Positions 1 to 12,121 of a stretch of DNA of 64,000 nucleotides are shown one piece after another. Position numbers and translations under genes: made by a program. Each line of letters starts with the position of its first letter. Position 1 is the first letter of the stretch. Under the pieces are notes generated by a model. The model was not told the DNA's origin, searched no databases, and was given only the letters and a program-made list of their open reading frames with translations. This DNA comes from Eurosta solidaginis (Eukaryota; Arthropoda; Insecta; Diptera; Tephritidae). Where the stretch lies: assembly GCF_040869045.1 (NCBI RefSeq), contig NW_027136906.1, positions 895,714-959,713 of the forward strand. The letters run 5' to 3'.

Positions 1-1213
1 TACTCTATTTACACAAGTTCCTCAATGATGCCACAAAGGGCACAATGGAAACAAATTTTGTTAATGGCTGTGAGCACAATATGGCAAAGGGACAGCAAAT
101 AAATGAAGCTAACATCAAAACAAGAGAAAAAAAAAAATTGGACTTGGCTTGATTAAAAAACGTAATTTTTTAAACCGAGGTGATAGTTCTTCTATACACT
201 AATATTTAGCAAATAGCATTTCAAGTTTAAATTTTATTTTGCTTCTTTAACGATAAGTTCATCGTGATCGGATTTTCTTATATTCAAGTTAAAAAGTTCA
301 GTAGAAGGAATCCACAAGGGTGATACGCAATTCATATTTTGCAATACTGCCAAAGCTTTAATCGGAAATCTTATTCATATTATGAGGCTGGGTAACAGTC
401 GCCACTAAATCCGGGGCAATTCGAGGCAATTTCGATTAAAGGACACGGCAGTACTAATGAACTTCAGTGTTAATGATAATCCCCAGGTCTGCCAATGCAA
501 ACGAAAATAGAAAAAAAAAAAAATATAAATGAAATTAAAGGTAGTCATAATATCTTTCTTAAATACAGTTTAGTTAAAATCTTGTCTAAAATGGAATACA
601 AAAAGTTGGCATTTATTTTTGTTTTTTACGGCCTTTGAATTATAACTTTTTAAATACAAACGAGCTCTAGGCCAAATATTTGTATATTCTTAATAAAACA
701 CAATACGTGAATTTTTTATATACAATTATATTATTTAATTTGTCGATATTTCGACTTCAGTCTGAAGTCATCATCAGGACTAGGTACGAAAAGAACAAAC
801 ATACGTATTAAAATCATAAAAATACACATTTGCACAAGTACAGAACTTACATTGTTGAATGCAATATGTCGACTAGTGTAACAAAAATATAAGTTTACGA
901 ACAGTGGAAAGCAAAGAACAATAACAATAAAATGTAAATAATACAAAGCTGTTATCATAAACAAAAAATGAACATAAGCACAAAGTTAGCTAATGAGTAG
1001 TGAGGGCCGCTCAAGTGATATCAGCTGCAGCCTGCAGGTGAACTCTTTGGTAAACAGTGGGAGATGCTCTTATCGATTATTGTTGTTGTTGTTGATCAGC
1101 TGCCTAAAGGCAGAGGCAATATCAATTGCTGAGCGTAAACGGAGTATCCGCAAGAATACAAAGGCATTGAATGGCACTATGAAGGAATTTAAGAAGTTTT
1201 AAAAGTTTGTTCT
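1..1213. other. AT-rich stretch, no gene recognised
   Basis: No coding region can be supported. Short open frames are compatible with chance. At about 740-780 the minus strand reads a short 'tgatgatgacttcag' motif followed by a 'tcgaaatatcg' motif, which loosely resembles the 3' ends of some retroelements (Penelope-like), but this is too short to call. A short (TTG)n run lies near 1080-1094. Confidence 0.5.
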
Positions 1214-1216
1214 CTA

Positions 1217-1792
1217 AGGGAAATAGGTGAATTTGCAAGGGCTGGATCAATGCTGGAGGCTGCGGAGACGGTCGAGATGCATCGTACACTTACCTCAATC
1301 AAAATAAGCATACATAGCGGCAGATTCATGAAGTTAATAGTCTCCAACAGGTACACCCCCGACACCTGCAAAATTACTAAGCAAACATGGCTGAACTATG
1401 CCTGTAGAAGAATAGGGGACCTAAGAAATAGCTCAAAGAATGAAACCATTATAATCACTGCCTGACAGTGGGGATCCATTTAAACAGCATATGTAGGAGC
1501 TGCGGCGAGGTGGTCAGCAAAGAAACAGTCGCGCACTATCTGTGTGAGTGCCCAGCCCTAGCACACACTGGGCTTATAACTATGGGCAGTTAGCCTGACC
1601 CTTAGGAAGTAGATAAATGCCCTGTAAAAGATATCAGCAGGTTTATTGCCTGCTTCAAATGGTTCGAAAGAGGACCGACTTGCCATACGATATCAGATTT
1701 CAGTTGAAATGTGCAACAAAATGGCGCTCCATGCGCTGCTTGAGCTTGGATCCATGTTATACGGACGACACAGCAACCAACCAACCAACCAT
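1217..1792 (+). pseudogene. Non-LTR retrotransposon ORF2 C-terminal relic (end of RNase H, zinc knuckle, 3' tail)
   Basis: This is the 3' remnant of a Jockey/R1-type retrotransposon. Reading starts in the end of the RNase H domain (EFARAGSML, near 1227) and continues through the linker containing a 'TCKITKQTW' stretch. A +1 type frameshift lies near 1455-1460. The frame then resumes as HCLTVGIHLNSICRSC and a CCHC-like knuckle, C-R-S-C ... H-Y-L-C-E-C (1492-1560), which is characteristic of the C-terminus of these ORF2 proteins. Stops at about 1590 and 1602 break the remaining tail, which still reads ISRFIACFKWFERG. The segment ends in a (CAAC)n tail at about 1773-1790, as expected for the 3' terminus. 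It is non-functional. The exact clade is uncertain. Confidence 0.78.
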
Positions 1793-2813
1793 GTACCTTA
1801 AAACAGCGAGTACTAGACTACACGTATGAAAAAATCTCAATTCCCTACCTGACCTGTTGAACTGTTGACACAACACACAAAATGTTGATAGGTGTACTTA
1901 AAAATGCGTTTCGATCCCAGAAATACTAATTCGGTAAGAAATAATTATTATTTACTACAATAGTAAAGTTATTAGCAAAAACAAAAATTTGTTAAATACT
2001 GCTGTTTTCTATCGCCAATTCAAATTTAGAGCTCAAATCAAACTACAATAAAAGGTAAACAAAGAGTATACTGTGTAGTTCAAGGCCCGAAAACCATAAA
2101 CTAGACAAGTCATTGTTACTAGGCATTGATCAGGCATGTCGTAAAGATGCATATTCCTCATAATGGCCACTGCTGAAGTTGTTACGACGACCTTTGGAAG
2201 TTCGCTTTTGGACTATTAAACAATTTGGGCCCTTTGGAGTACATACCCTAGGTTGCACTCAGTAAGTTCAAACAAGTTCTAAGGCATCAAAAATGCTTGT
2301 CACTAGCTACTTTGGCGACCTGAGTCTCAGCCATTATACGTACCCATTTCCTGTAAGCGACTCAAAAAATTACTGACTTGATTCTTTAAATTCTTTCAAA
2401 TGATTTTCGTCTTAAATTTATTTAACTACTTTTAGTTGCATAAGTACGACATAATCAATTTACCTTACCTTTATCAGCGTTTTTGCTGTCAAATTGAAAA
2501 AGACTTGATATTTTCACAAAGTAAAACGCTCTCACTTCATTTCCCGAATGGAAAAACTTTCTGGTTGCATAATTTGAGCTGAAATGATGAGCAATTCTGA
2601 ATTTGACGTTTAACTCATTAATATTCATGTGTATAAAAGCTAATAATAAATACTAGTATGTATATAAGTACTTGAATTGATTGAAATTCATAGTGAACTT
2701 TGACCCAAAATTGTAGCAAGACAGCAAATTCGTTTGAAATCTTTAACATCCTTCTAATAATTTGAATGTCATAAATTAGGTCTGGCTGGTTGTAAGCCTT
2801 ATACCAAAATAAA
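1793..2813. other. No gene recognised
   Basis: AT-rich sequence with no coding, RNA or repeat signature that I can identify. Confidence 0.4.
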
Positions 2814-2989
2814 CAAGTAAGGACGGAACTGTCTTCGGCTGTGTGGAAGACTTCATACCTTTCATGAATGGGGTGAGCAATAATCTTATCCCATTCGTAA
2901 TATCCAAATAATCGGCTGTATAAGATATGAAATATATAGTGAATAGATGTACATACCTCAGCGATTTTTAAGATAAATATGAAATAAAA
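2814..2989 (+). repeat. Dispersed repeat family A, left-end fragment
   Basis: This matches the left end of the longer family A copy at 43399. It starts with 'caagtaagga', has the 'tgtcttcggct' and 'catacctttcatgaatgg' blocks, and extends to 'gataaatatgaaataaa'. At 2990 it is cut by the start of a family B element, so B appears to have inserted into A. It is non-coding. Confidence 0.7.
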
Positions 2990-4631
2990 CAAGTAAGGAA
3001 AGCTAAGTTCGGGTGTACCGAACATTGCGTACTCAGATGAGAGCTTTGGAGGCAAAATAATGGAAAATCACCATGTAGGAAAATGAACCTAGGGTAAACC
3101 TGGAATATGTTTGTATGACATGGGTATCAAATAGAAGGTATTAAAGAGTATTTTAAAAGGTAGTGGGCCTTAGTTCTATAGGTGGACGCCTTTTCGAGAT
3201 ATCGCCATAAAGGTGGACCAGGAATGACTCTATAATGTGTTTTTTTACGATATGGGTATCAAGTTAAAAATACTAATGAGGGTTTTGAAAGGAAGTGCCC
3301 CTTAATTGTATATGTGAAGGCGTTTTCGAGATATCGACCAAAATGTCGACCAGGGTGACGCAGAACATCATCTTTCGGGTACCGCTTATTTATTTATTTA
3401 TGTAATACCTCGAATAGTATTCCTGCCATGATTACAAGGGCTTTGATTTCGCCCAGCAGAACTTTTTCATTTTCTTTTACTTAATATGATAGGTGTCACA
3501 CCCATTTTACAAGGTTTTCTCTAAAGTTATATTTTGCGTCAAAAAACTAATCCAATCACCATGCTTCATCCCTTTTTTCGTATTTGGTATAGAATTATGG
3601 CATTTTGTTCATTTTTCGAAATTTTCGATATCGAAAAAGTGGGTCCCTTTTGAATACCAAGATAAAGGGAATTTATATAATTACGTGAACTTAGTTTAGT
3701 AAAGATATATCGATTTTTCTCAAGTTATCGTGTTAACGGCCTAGCAGAAAGACAGACGGTCGACTGTGTATAAAAACTGGGTGTGTCGTCAACCTATTTC
3801 GCCCATTTTCACAGAAAACAGTTATCGTCATTGAAGCTATACCCTTACCAAATTTCACAAGGATTGGTAAATTTTTGTTCGGCTTATGGCATTAAAAGTA
3901 TTCTATACAAATTAAATGAAAAAGGGCGGAACCACGCCCATTTTGAAATTTTCTTTTACTTTTGTAGCTTGTTGCACCATACCATTACTGGAGTTTAATG
4001 TTGACATAATTTACCTATATACTGTAAAGATATTAAATTTTTTGTTATAATTTGACTTAAAAAAAATTTTTTTTTTTTAAGTGGGCGTGTTCGTCATCCG
4101 ATTTTGCTAATTTTTATTTAGCACACATATAGTAATAGGAGCAACGTTCCTGCTAAATTTCATTATGATATTTTCAACGACTACTAAATTACAGCTTGCA
4201 AAACTTACCTTCTTTTAAAAGTAAGCGGTGCCACGCCCAGTGTCCAAAATTTTACTAATTTTCTATTCTGCGTCACAAGGTCAACCCACCTACCAAGTTG
4301 CATGGCTTTATCCGTCTTTGGTAATGAATTATCGCACTTTTCGGTTTTTTGAAATTTTCGCTATCGAAAAAGTGGGCGTGGTTGTAGTCCGATTTTGTTC
4401 GTTTTAAATAGTGATCTGAGATGAGTGCCCAGGAACCTACGTACCAAGTTTCATCAATATACCTCAAAACTTACTCAAGTTATCGTGTTAACGGAGATAC
4501 GGGCGGACGGACATGGCTAAATGAATTTCATTTACGCCTATATCTATCTCGATTAGATTATGCCATTACGGATTACAGTTAAGTGAACAAAATTAATATA
4601 CTCTGTGAGCTCTGCGCAGCTGAGTATAAAA
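2990..4631 (+). repeat. Dispersed repeat family B, plus-strand copy
   Basis: A non-coding dispersed element running from 'caagtaaggaaagctaag' to 'gcagctgagtata'. It contains two to three copies of a ~129-bp unit (about 3070-3360, landmark 'gagatatcg'). These are followed by blocks with 'aagtgggcgtgg', 'atcgtgttaacgg' and 'ggacatggctaaat'. The same blocks appear reverse-complemented at 12122-15800, where the ~129-bp unit is amplified to about 18 copies. No transposase is visible. The ends carry a short inverted 'tactcag/ctgagta'. Confidence 0.75.
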
Positions 4632-6595
4632 ATGTCTGTTATAATTTCATAGAACTTAAGTGCAAGTTACGTGGTTTTGTTGTGACATTAAAAAATATTT
4701 TATATAAAATGTTAAAAACATATCATTTTCTATGCGCGCAACTTTACATTTTAATTAATTAATCCAAAACTAGGAAACAAAAATTTTAGAATTTAAGTTA
4801 TTCAGAAAGATAAACGCCTTTGAAATAGATTGATATTTGAGGGAGATATGGACTTTTATGCAAATCTTTAATTTCCCACAATAGGTTCAATAATACCTAC
4901 ATTCAGGACCTAGTAAAATGCGTATTATTTTTTTATTTATCTACATAAAGACACAGTAAGTTAGCAGGCCAGTCAATAGTTTAAATTCACGAAGTGGCGC
5001 AACATGCCCCGAATTCCTTTATTCTTATATACGTAAATAATAACATATATTCTTATACTACAGCCATCCATCGTCTCAGTTATTAGCGCAAAATATTTAT
5101 TCAGATCAGTACACATATGTATATATGTACATACCTTCATACTAGTTCCTACGTTGTTCGAAATTAACAAAGCTATCACATACGACACATCTGTGAAGCT
5201 ACGATTATATGACAAGCAAGCCCAACGTTCTTTACCCCAACACAATTAATCGTCAGCGTCACTATCGCTAACGTTCCAACGTCAACAAAAAGCTTTCATT
5301 ACTCTGTATGCCATTGCGTATGAGTAATTATTTGGTTTTATTTGAGTCATGAGTGGCACATCGTAATATGTATGTAATTCGTTTGCGGTTTTTGCTTGCC
5401 TTAATTACGCTAAAGTCAAACCTTATGTTGTGTCATTCTATTTATAACTTTTTTTCTTTTGGTGCAATGAAAAGAATGTATCGAACTAGTTCATATGTTA
5501 TGGTCTTTGTTGTTGTGGTTGCGTAGGAAAAGCAATAAAACGTCATGTAAGGATTTGGAAAATTTAAGTTAATATTTTAATTTTTTCTTGGATGTTCTTT
5601 TTGTTATGAGGGACATAATTAACTATGGTTCAACTGATGTGTAAGCTGTCTCATCGCAGTCGTTTTTAATCACGATACCCGTTTGTTCACTTAGTGGGTA
5701 ATCTTGTTGCATCGTACAATAACCAGCCCTAGCACCAACAAACGCTGCAAAGAGAGGGGCAGGCATTAACAATTAACCACCAATTATGTTTCTGTGTAGT
5801 GGGTTTTTTTAGAGATTCATCACGTAAAAGCTATCCGAATGCATAAGGGCAAAGGGTAGAACATGTGATATAACTTTAGGATGGCGTTGAATATTTTTTG
5901 TTTTTTTAGGGCCTTCTATTGTTCCTGTATTCAAATCCCGGTTTTTTGCATTTAGTATAATTTCTACGAAGTGACTGGTTTACTGCCACTATTCAGGACA
6001 GCTCAGCATTTTTGCTGTAATGTAATCGACAGTGATTTGGCCGACTCTTTTCTCGAGCATTTATTGGTTCTGGCTCCATCGCCATCGTCTGCAACGCCGT
6101 AAACTCACTGAGTATCTTCGGTTTTTTCTTAACATGTGCAAATATATTTTGAGGTACCCATGCCCGGAGAGCGTTCTTGTAACGTAGTAACTGAGGTCGC
6201 AAAAACTTCTGCTAGTTCATGCTTCAACATCTGTTATTGATTTCGCTATAAACCTGCCTCGTTGTTCAATTTACGATCGTTCTTGCCACAATCTTAACGC
6301 TTCTTCCGTGCTCTCTCTTTTGCTTTGTTTTCAATAACCTTCTGCTTTCTATCGATGAGTGGAGGCTGCTTACAAAACTTGTGTTCGCTGTATATCTGTT
6401 AGAAGCTTGCAACGATTCTTCTGACGAAGTGCGTTTTCCCACAGGTTGGAGTCATACAGTTACATGGATAGGGTGATGTTCATCAGGAGCTTACTTTTGC
6501 TCTCTTTTGGGCCATCAGCTTGCTTTGAAATTGCGCAAAATATGTTTGTGGATGGTCTAACCTCAATCATAAATAGTTCACTACTCTCCCATGTG
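4632..6595. other. No gene recognised
   Basis: Mostly AT-rich sequence. Open frames at about 4973-5245 and 5993-6202 (minus) show no recognisable domain. The part nearest 6600 could be the decayed 3' end of the RT relic that follows on the minus strand, but I cannot show it. Confidence 0.35.
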
Positions 6596-7640
6596 TTATA
6601 TTTCTTGAGAAAGCTTACTTGAAGGGTATATGGTTTTACTTAGCAGTATCAATTCTGTATTTTCACCTTTCAACTGGAGTCCACGCGAGTCAAGCCACTT
6701 CTTTGTTCGTATCATGACTTGATTGAGCTTTATGCATGCTTCTTCTATGTTCAGGGCTGTAAGAACTGCAGCGCGGACTTGGTAACGCCGCTTTTTATGT
6801 AATCTCTCTTTATCACTATAAATGCCATTAACCAACCGAAAATGGATCTATCCTAACGAAATTTGATTCAAGGATTTTCTTTAAGACAAAACCTGGACAG
6901 TTTCGAACAGGACCTGGAAGAGAGTAATTTTTGTTTGTCGAGAGAGGACTTTAATTTGCAATTGCCTACTCAGTCCAAAGTAACACTTATTGGCAAGAGT
7001 TTGATTTTTAAAGTGAAATGGTTTTTGCTGTTAAAGCTGTTTCCCTAATAGATGAAATCCTGCACAGGCTCGAATTTATATCCGTCAACATTGGCGTAGC
7101 TTCCAAGGCGCTATTGCGCCGATTCTTCCTTGTGTGACAGCAAATACTTCGTTTTGTTCTCCTTCACCGTAAGACCTACTTCTTTATCTAATTCGAAGAA
7201 GGCAGAACTGACAGAGCGTTTTTCAATATCAATAACAAAGCATAAGCCTGTAGTTGAACGCTCTTATAACAGATTATAGCATAATGGTTAGGTTATGCTG
7301 CTAAAAATATCTTCTTCAGCATTATGTTAAGGAAGTCGCACGTAAGGGAGTCCCTTTGTGTGAAGTCTTGTTTGCTTTCGCATGGCACGGGGAGTCTCTT
7401 CTCAGACAGAACCTTATTTATTTTGCAGGGGACCTTAATTATGATATAGCAGCATACAAGCTACTTATTTTCATGCTGTCAAAGGCTATTTCGAAGGCAA
7501 CGAAGAGATGAAGAGCGTCGATTCTATTATCGTGAGTCTTCTGGCGCATCATGAAGATCTCGTCGATAGTTAATTTGCAAGGCCGGAAACGACACCGATA
7601 AGGTCCAATCATATTGTTGACTATGGGCTACAGTATTTCG
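6596..7640 (-). pseudogene. Non-LTR endonuclease/reverse transcriptase relic
   Basis: Minus-strand remains of a LINE-type reverse transcriptase, broken by many frameshifts and stops. Near 7490-7580 the minus strand reads IDEIFMMRQKTHDN followed by LHLFVAFEIAFDSM, which corresponds to the RT motif A block (family form: FVDFKAAFDS). Near 7330 the 'DFLNIMLKK' block that follows the GD-S-L-S-C-D motif is visible. At 6596-6835 the frame NIEEACIKLNQVMIRTKKW...GENTELILLSK corresponds to the RT thumb just after the Y-x-D-D site. The same family occurs at 38220-39450, also on the minus strand. It is non-functional. Confidence 0.72.
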
Positions 7641-8291
7641 CACAGAACGCACAGCAATTTTTTTTTTGTAAAGTTGTTTACTCTATGTTTAACGCAAAGA
7701 CGCAAATGCGTATTTTAATAATAATTCATTTATTGAATTTAAACACTTAAAACTTACAAGATAAAGTGGCTGTATGATATTTCAAATATCAAGTAAATTA
7801 TGGTTATTCAAATGTACCATATTATAACGATGGAACGAAAATTTAGTTATATGAAAATTGATGATTGATTAATGCGTTTATGATTTGCAGTGATGTCTTT
7901 ACTCGGTGGTCGAGTATTATCGCGCAAGGATGTCGTAACTGATGTACGCAAGTATATTCACAAAGGTTCACCGATATTGCGTGAGTTGGATAATTATAAA
8001 AGTTAAAAACTCACGTAAAAGGTTTTGATACTTCCTTTGATGTTATGTAAATTGATGGTAATTGGATGAATCTGCTTGGGTGTAATTTTACTTGATAGAT
8101 GATCTTTGATGGTACTGCTTGCTTAATCCATATGATTTGTAGATGATTAGAATACTTATTGATCCGGTGGCTTGGTCGATGTACGCTGATAGCAATAGGT
8201 AAAAACAAGAGAGCGAGATGACGCATCGCACTCGTATTTATAGGATATATTATTGATGGAAGGCAACTCACGCATATGACGACTGGAAGTA
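7641..8291. other. No gene recognised
   Basis: AT-rich spacer between an RT relic and a Gypsy-type integrase tail; nothing further identified. Confidence 0.35.
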
Positions 8292-8633
8292 TTGAAATGT
8301 ACTCAACTCCTTAGGAAAATTGTAATAGACCGCATAGACAAACTCCGACTCATGCGTACTGAGTTGGCCAAGAACATACAAAACGCTTTTGAGAAATCAG
8401 CTCAACGCTATAACCTCCGAAGCAGAGTAAAACCATTTAGTGTAGGTGAAAATGTATATCGGCGCAATTTCGTTCTGAGCGACAAAGCGAATAAGTTTAA
8501 CGAAAAGCTAGCACCCGTTTTTGTTAAAGCTACAGTTCTCGCCACAAAAGGAAATTCCATGTATCAATTGCAAGACATACATGGTAAGACATGGTGGTAC
8601 CACGGAAAAGATATTAAGGAATGCAAGGGTTAA
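8292..8633 (+). pseudogene. Gypsy-type integrase C-terminal fragment
   Basis: An open frame of 113 codons whose sequence matches the end of Ty3/Gypsy-type Pol. It shows the AQRYNLRSRVKPFSVGENVYRRN block, the LAPVFVKATV block, and a terminal QDIHGKTWWYHGKDIK block, equivalent to the small SH3-like fold at the integrase C-terminus. The N-terminal zinc-binding and DDE core domains are absent upstream, so this is an isolated 3' fragment of a Pol gene. A TATA-like 'tataaaag' at about 8768 could belong to the adjoining, unrecognised LTR, but no second LTR was found. Confidence 0.7.
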
Positions 8634-8639
8634 AATATA

Positions 8640-10685
8640 ATTGACCGCCAGAATATATCCTATAAAACAACTAAAAAAGGACAAATGTATATAAATATCG
8701 ATCTCCATCCCTATTTAATTATCTCTGTTTCGCATCACGCCACCTTTTTGACTTGTTTGTCCGTGCCTATAAAAGCTTCGGATTGAGACATAGCGGGGTC
8801 TTTTGCTGGATAAAGTTTGCCTGAAATGTATATTCACGCGATGAAGCTAATACCGGCCAAAAAGGTAAAAATCGTGCAGAATTTAATTCCGCAAGTAAAG
8901 CGGAAAGTTAAATGTGCGCTAACCCTCCTTAGAGGAAAAATAATTCGTTTTTTCGGAAACTTAAACGCGCAAAACCGTCATCCATAAAAGTTTAAAAGGT
9001 AATCAATGTCCGGATTGGGACTCGCCATGACAAGGACTGGGGCTACATCATCAACAACTTCAGCATGGAAAACTGGCAGGCTTGTTTGCAGTGACAAAAT
9101 TTGGAGTGATAAAATAGTTGTATAAGTGTATTATATTTAAAACTTTGAAAAAAAAAATAAGTCTCTTTGTTTAAAGAAAAAAAAAGGTATATACATACAT
9201 AAGTAAATGCAGTCAAGAGTCGTGAAAAACCGAGAAATTCCAAGTTCCTCTTGACTTCCAGTATACAACTAGTTTTGTCGCGGTATAGTCGTAATAGTCT
9301 GACTAAAAATATTTTGTAGGTGAAAATCAAGAAAAAAAAACATATATAATAGAAAAATTTAAGTTAAACAAATTTCGGAATATAGGATGTTCAAAAAAGA
9401 AAAAACACGGAAACAATTTTTAACATAAAAAATTGTAAAAATTAAATCTTTCGAATAAAAGCAAAAATATACGAATATGTATACTTGCTTCTGGAATATA
9501 ACTTAAAGACACAAGTATATACATACTTAATATGAAAGAGAGAGAAAAATATAGTGTAGGTGACATAATTTTATTAAATTAAATGTGTGCGAAAGTTATC
9601 AATGAACTTCCTTTGAATATAACAAAGAAAATTATAATCTTTTTGAGTTTCATGGTTCATGATAATTAAAGTAAAATCTGAATAATAATATAGTTTATTA
9701 TAATTAAATGTTCAAGTTAGAAAAGGAGAGAGTGATATTTTTTTAAGTGATTGGAAAGAGAGTTCCAATGTCTTATTGTCGTTCCAATAAGAATATGAAA
9801 ACAAAAATCTGATTGCAACTCGAAGCAATCGCAATATCAAATTCTAATTAGAAAATTTACATATGTGCTAAAGTACCATTTTACAGCAGAGCAGAAGTAT
9901 AGTAGAAGGCCTTCATCGAGTTCCTGCAACATCAGTGCACGTAAGTTTATAATAAAATTGTTATATTTTCATACCATTGGTTTTTTTTGTTTTGCATATG
10001 TACATATAATTTTCTATTTAACTACCGTGTTAATAATCATTAAGCATGATCAGTGAATCGTGAGAGAATGGGAGAATCAACGAAACGAGTTGGTATTAGA
10101 AATGTCTTTAAATTATTTGAGATTAATATTTACTAATACTGAATTCGTAACATACTTCAAAACCGCGGAAATTTCAATCAAATAACTTATATTTGATTTA
10201 ATATGATTCGTTTCTCTGTATTAATAATATTTCACCTGTTTAAATATCACACACTCTTTAGTAAGTTTGTAAGATTCCTTTTTGCATATAGTTTCGATTC
10301 CATGCCGTTCCTATAGGTGTTCGGTCTTAAGCCTAATAGTAAAAATTGGTACTTTTTTTGCTTTAGTACTAAATTTATTATGAAATCAAATTCTGATCTT
10401 TTTCTTTTTAGTTGATTAGTCTTATTATTAAATAAAACATGAATTGTTAAGTTTGTAATAATGGTCTGAAACTCGTTGTTGTTGTTGCTTTACTTTGGGA
10501 CATCTCATTAACATCTGAGATGTCATGTTTGGGTGGGCTAAGTGCGGTAAGTAATTGGTAGAAGAACCGCTAGGCAAAAGACAAAGTGTTGTGTCACTTT
10601 CTAAAGAGGTTAATCAACGATCATATTGAGTGATGAGGTAAGAAATTCCTTAACCCTTACGTGTGCGTAAATTTTTTCTTGTTAG
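8640..10685. other. AT-rich stretch, no gene recognised
   Basis: No coding or RNA gene can be supported. A (GTT)n run at about 10477-10490 may be the reversed (CAA)n tail of a dispersed retroelement such as the one at 33365-33498. Confidence 0.4.
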
Positions 10686-10850
10686 GCCTTGGGTTTGTCG
10701 TAACTGGTGGTTTGGTCGGTCGTTTGGTCAACGAACTCACATAAGTAGCTGAAGCTCCGGGACAGCTAGACGCACACGGGCAGACGCCGATCATCTTCTT
10801 CGTGCCACCAGGTAAACTTGGTACAACTGCGAAACAATTGTCAACCCAGA
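10686..10850 (+). other. Candidate host exon, possibly decayed, unidentified protein
   Basis: A 165-bp block that is less AT-rich than its surroundings. It is preceded by a pyrimidine-rich acceptor ('tttttcttgttag') and followed by a strong donor ('gtaagtat' at 10851). Read with the acceptor in phase 1, it gives about 55 residues, including GLGFVVTGGLVGRLVNEL and TPIIFFVPPGKLGTTAKQL, with low-AT wobble positions as in real exons. Both ends are phase 1. One in-frame TAA (10742-10744, consistent with CAA to TAA) interrupts it. I do not recognise the protein. It could be a pseudo-exon, an exon of a host gene whose intron fills this region, or chance. Other exons are not visible in the window. 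Confidence 0.35.
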
Positions 10851-10859
10851 GTAAGTATG

Positions 10860-12120
10860 CTTGTCAAAGGTTCCATAACAAAATGAGCGCATTTATTTTG
10901 AGACCACTAGCTTTAAAGAACTGATTCCATTCAATTGATTCAAATGACACCCGCAATTAAAAAAAAAAGCAGCATATTCTCACAATAATCTACGTTTCAT
11001 CTCATTCACACCATGAAACTATTAAAAGCCATAAACTTTGGAAGTTTACATGCAAAATTCTTTAAAGTTTATAATCTTGTAAAAATCAGTTTTCCTTTAG
11101 TTTTCCTTTTGTTTTATCTTATACCTGTTTGTGTAAAAAGTGCGCAGCACACTTACTGCTGTAATAATTCACGCTTTTGTAAACGTTTAAATATTTATGC
11201 AAAAAAGGTATATTTTTTTTTTACAAAACGAGATCTAGAAAAAGAAATATCAAGTAGGTTATAAAAACTCTCTAAGTTCAAGAGAAAAGGTAAATGCTAG
11301 CTTTGCTTAGCTTTCGTTTGCATAGAAACTGCGAAAAACCGATGTAATGCCAAGTAGTAAAATGAATATAAAGTAAATGTGTATGTATTTATGTATGTAC
11401 ATATATAAGGATAATTGTTAGTTGAGATTGCGGCACTGTTACATTATAAGCTTAATAAAGTGGAGTGTATAAAACAATGGTTGAGTGAGCAGCCATACTG
11501 GGGATGGAATAGTACGTAGTGATTCTTTATGAGCTTAGTTCAAAATCTTTTTTATTAGAGAATAACACTTAATTTTTTTAAATAGAAAATTTAAAAACCA
11601 CTATATATTATGACAATACATTCTTAAAGGCAATTTGAAAAAAGGAGCTGAAAAAATCTATTAAAAGCGCAAAAAGAAAGAGTGGTTTGACTATAATAAC
11701 TAGTACAATGTACATTGAGACGTAGTGCAGGGCTAGTTGCTAGCAATTGAACTAAAAAGGGAAATGGTTCGAAACTTAAGTAAATGGGAAACACAATGGC
11801 GAACTGGAAGTAATGCATTGGTTCGTACGCCTAGATGAAAGGATGCTGAAAGGAACGTGATGCTATACAACCGTTTTTGCATCTGAATTTTACAACGCTA
11901 CTGTTTTTAAATAAATTTTTTTGGCAATTAAAAAATTAATGTTTGAGACTAACTTGGGTGCGATCTTTTTATTTATGCAAACAATAATATAAAATCTTAA
12001 TTTCTCAATAAACGGAAACGTATAGACACAGCTACTGGGAAACTAAACATTCAAACGTCACTGTATTGACTGCCCAGGGCAAAGACAGGTTAAACTGTTT
12101 GTACTTGTAGGGTTCTTATT
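10860..12120. other. No gene recognised
   Basis: AT-rich sequence with scattered short open frames (for example 11013-11264 plus and 11624-11818 minus) that lack domains. Confidence 0.4.
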
Positions 12121-12121
12121 A

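Noticed and set aside
731..964. Minus-strand frame ending in a PDDDF-like motif near a retroelement-like tail
   Set aside because: Hydrophobic, low-complexity frame; the resemblance to a Penelope-like 3' end is only a few bases.
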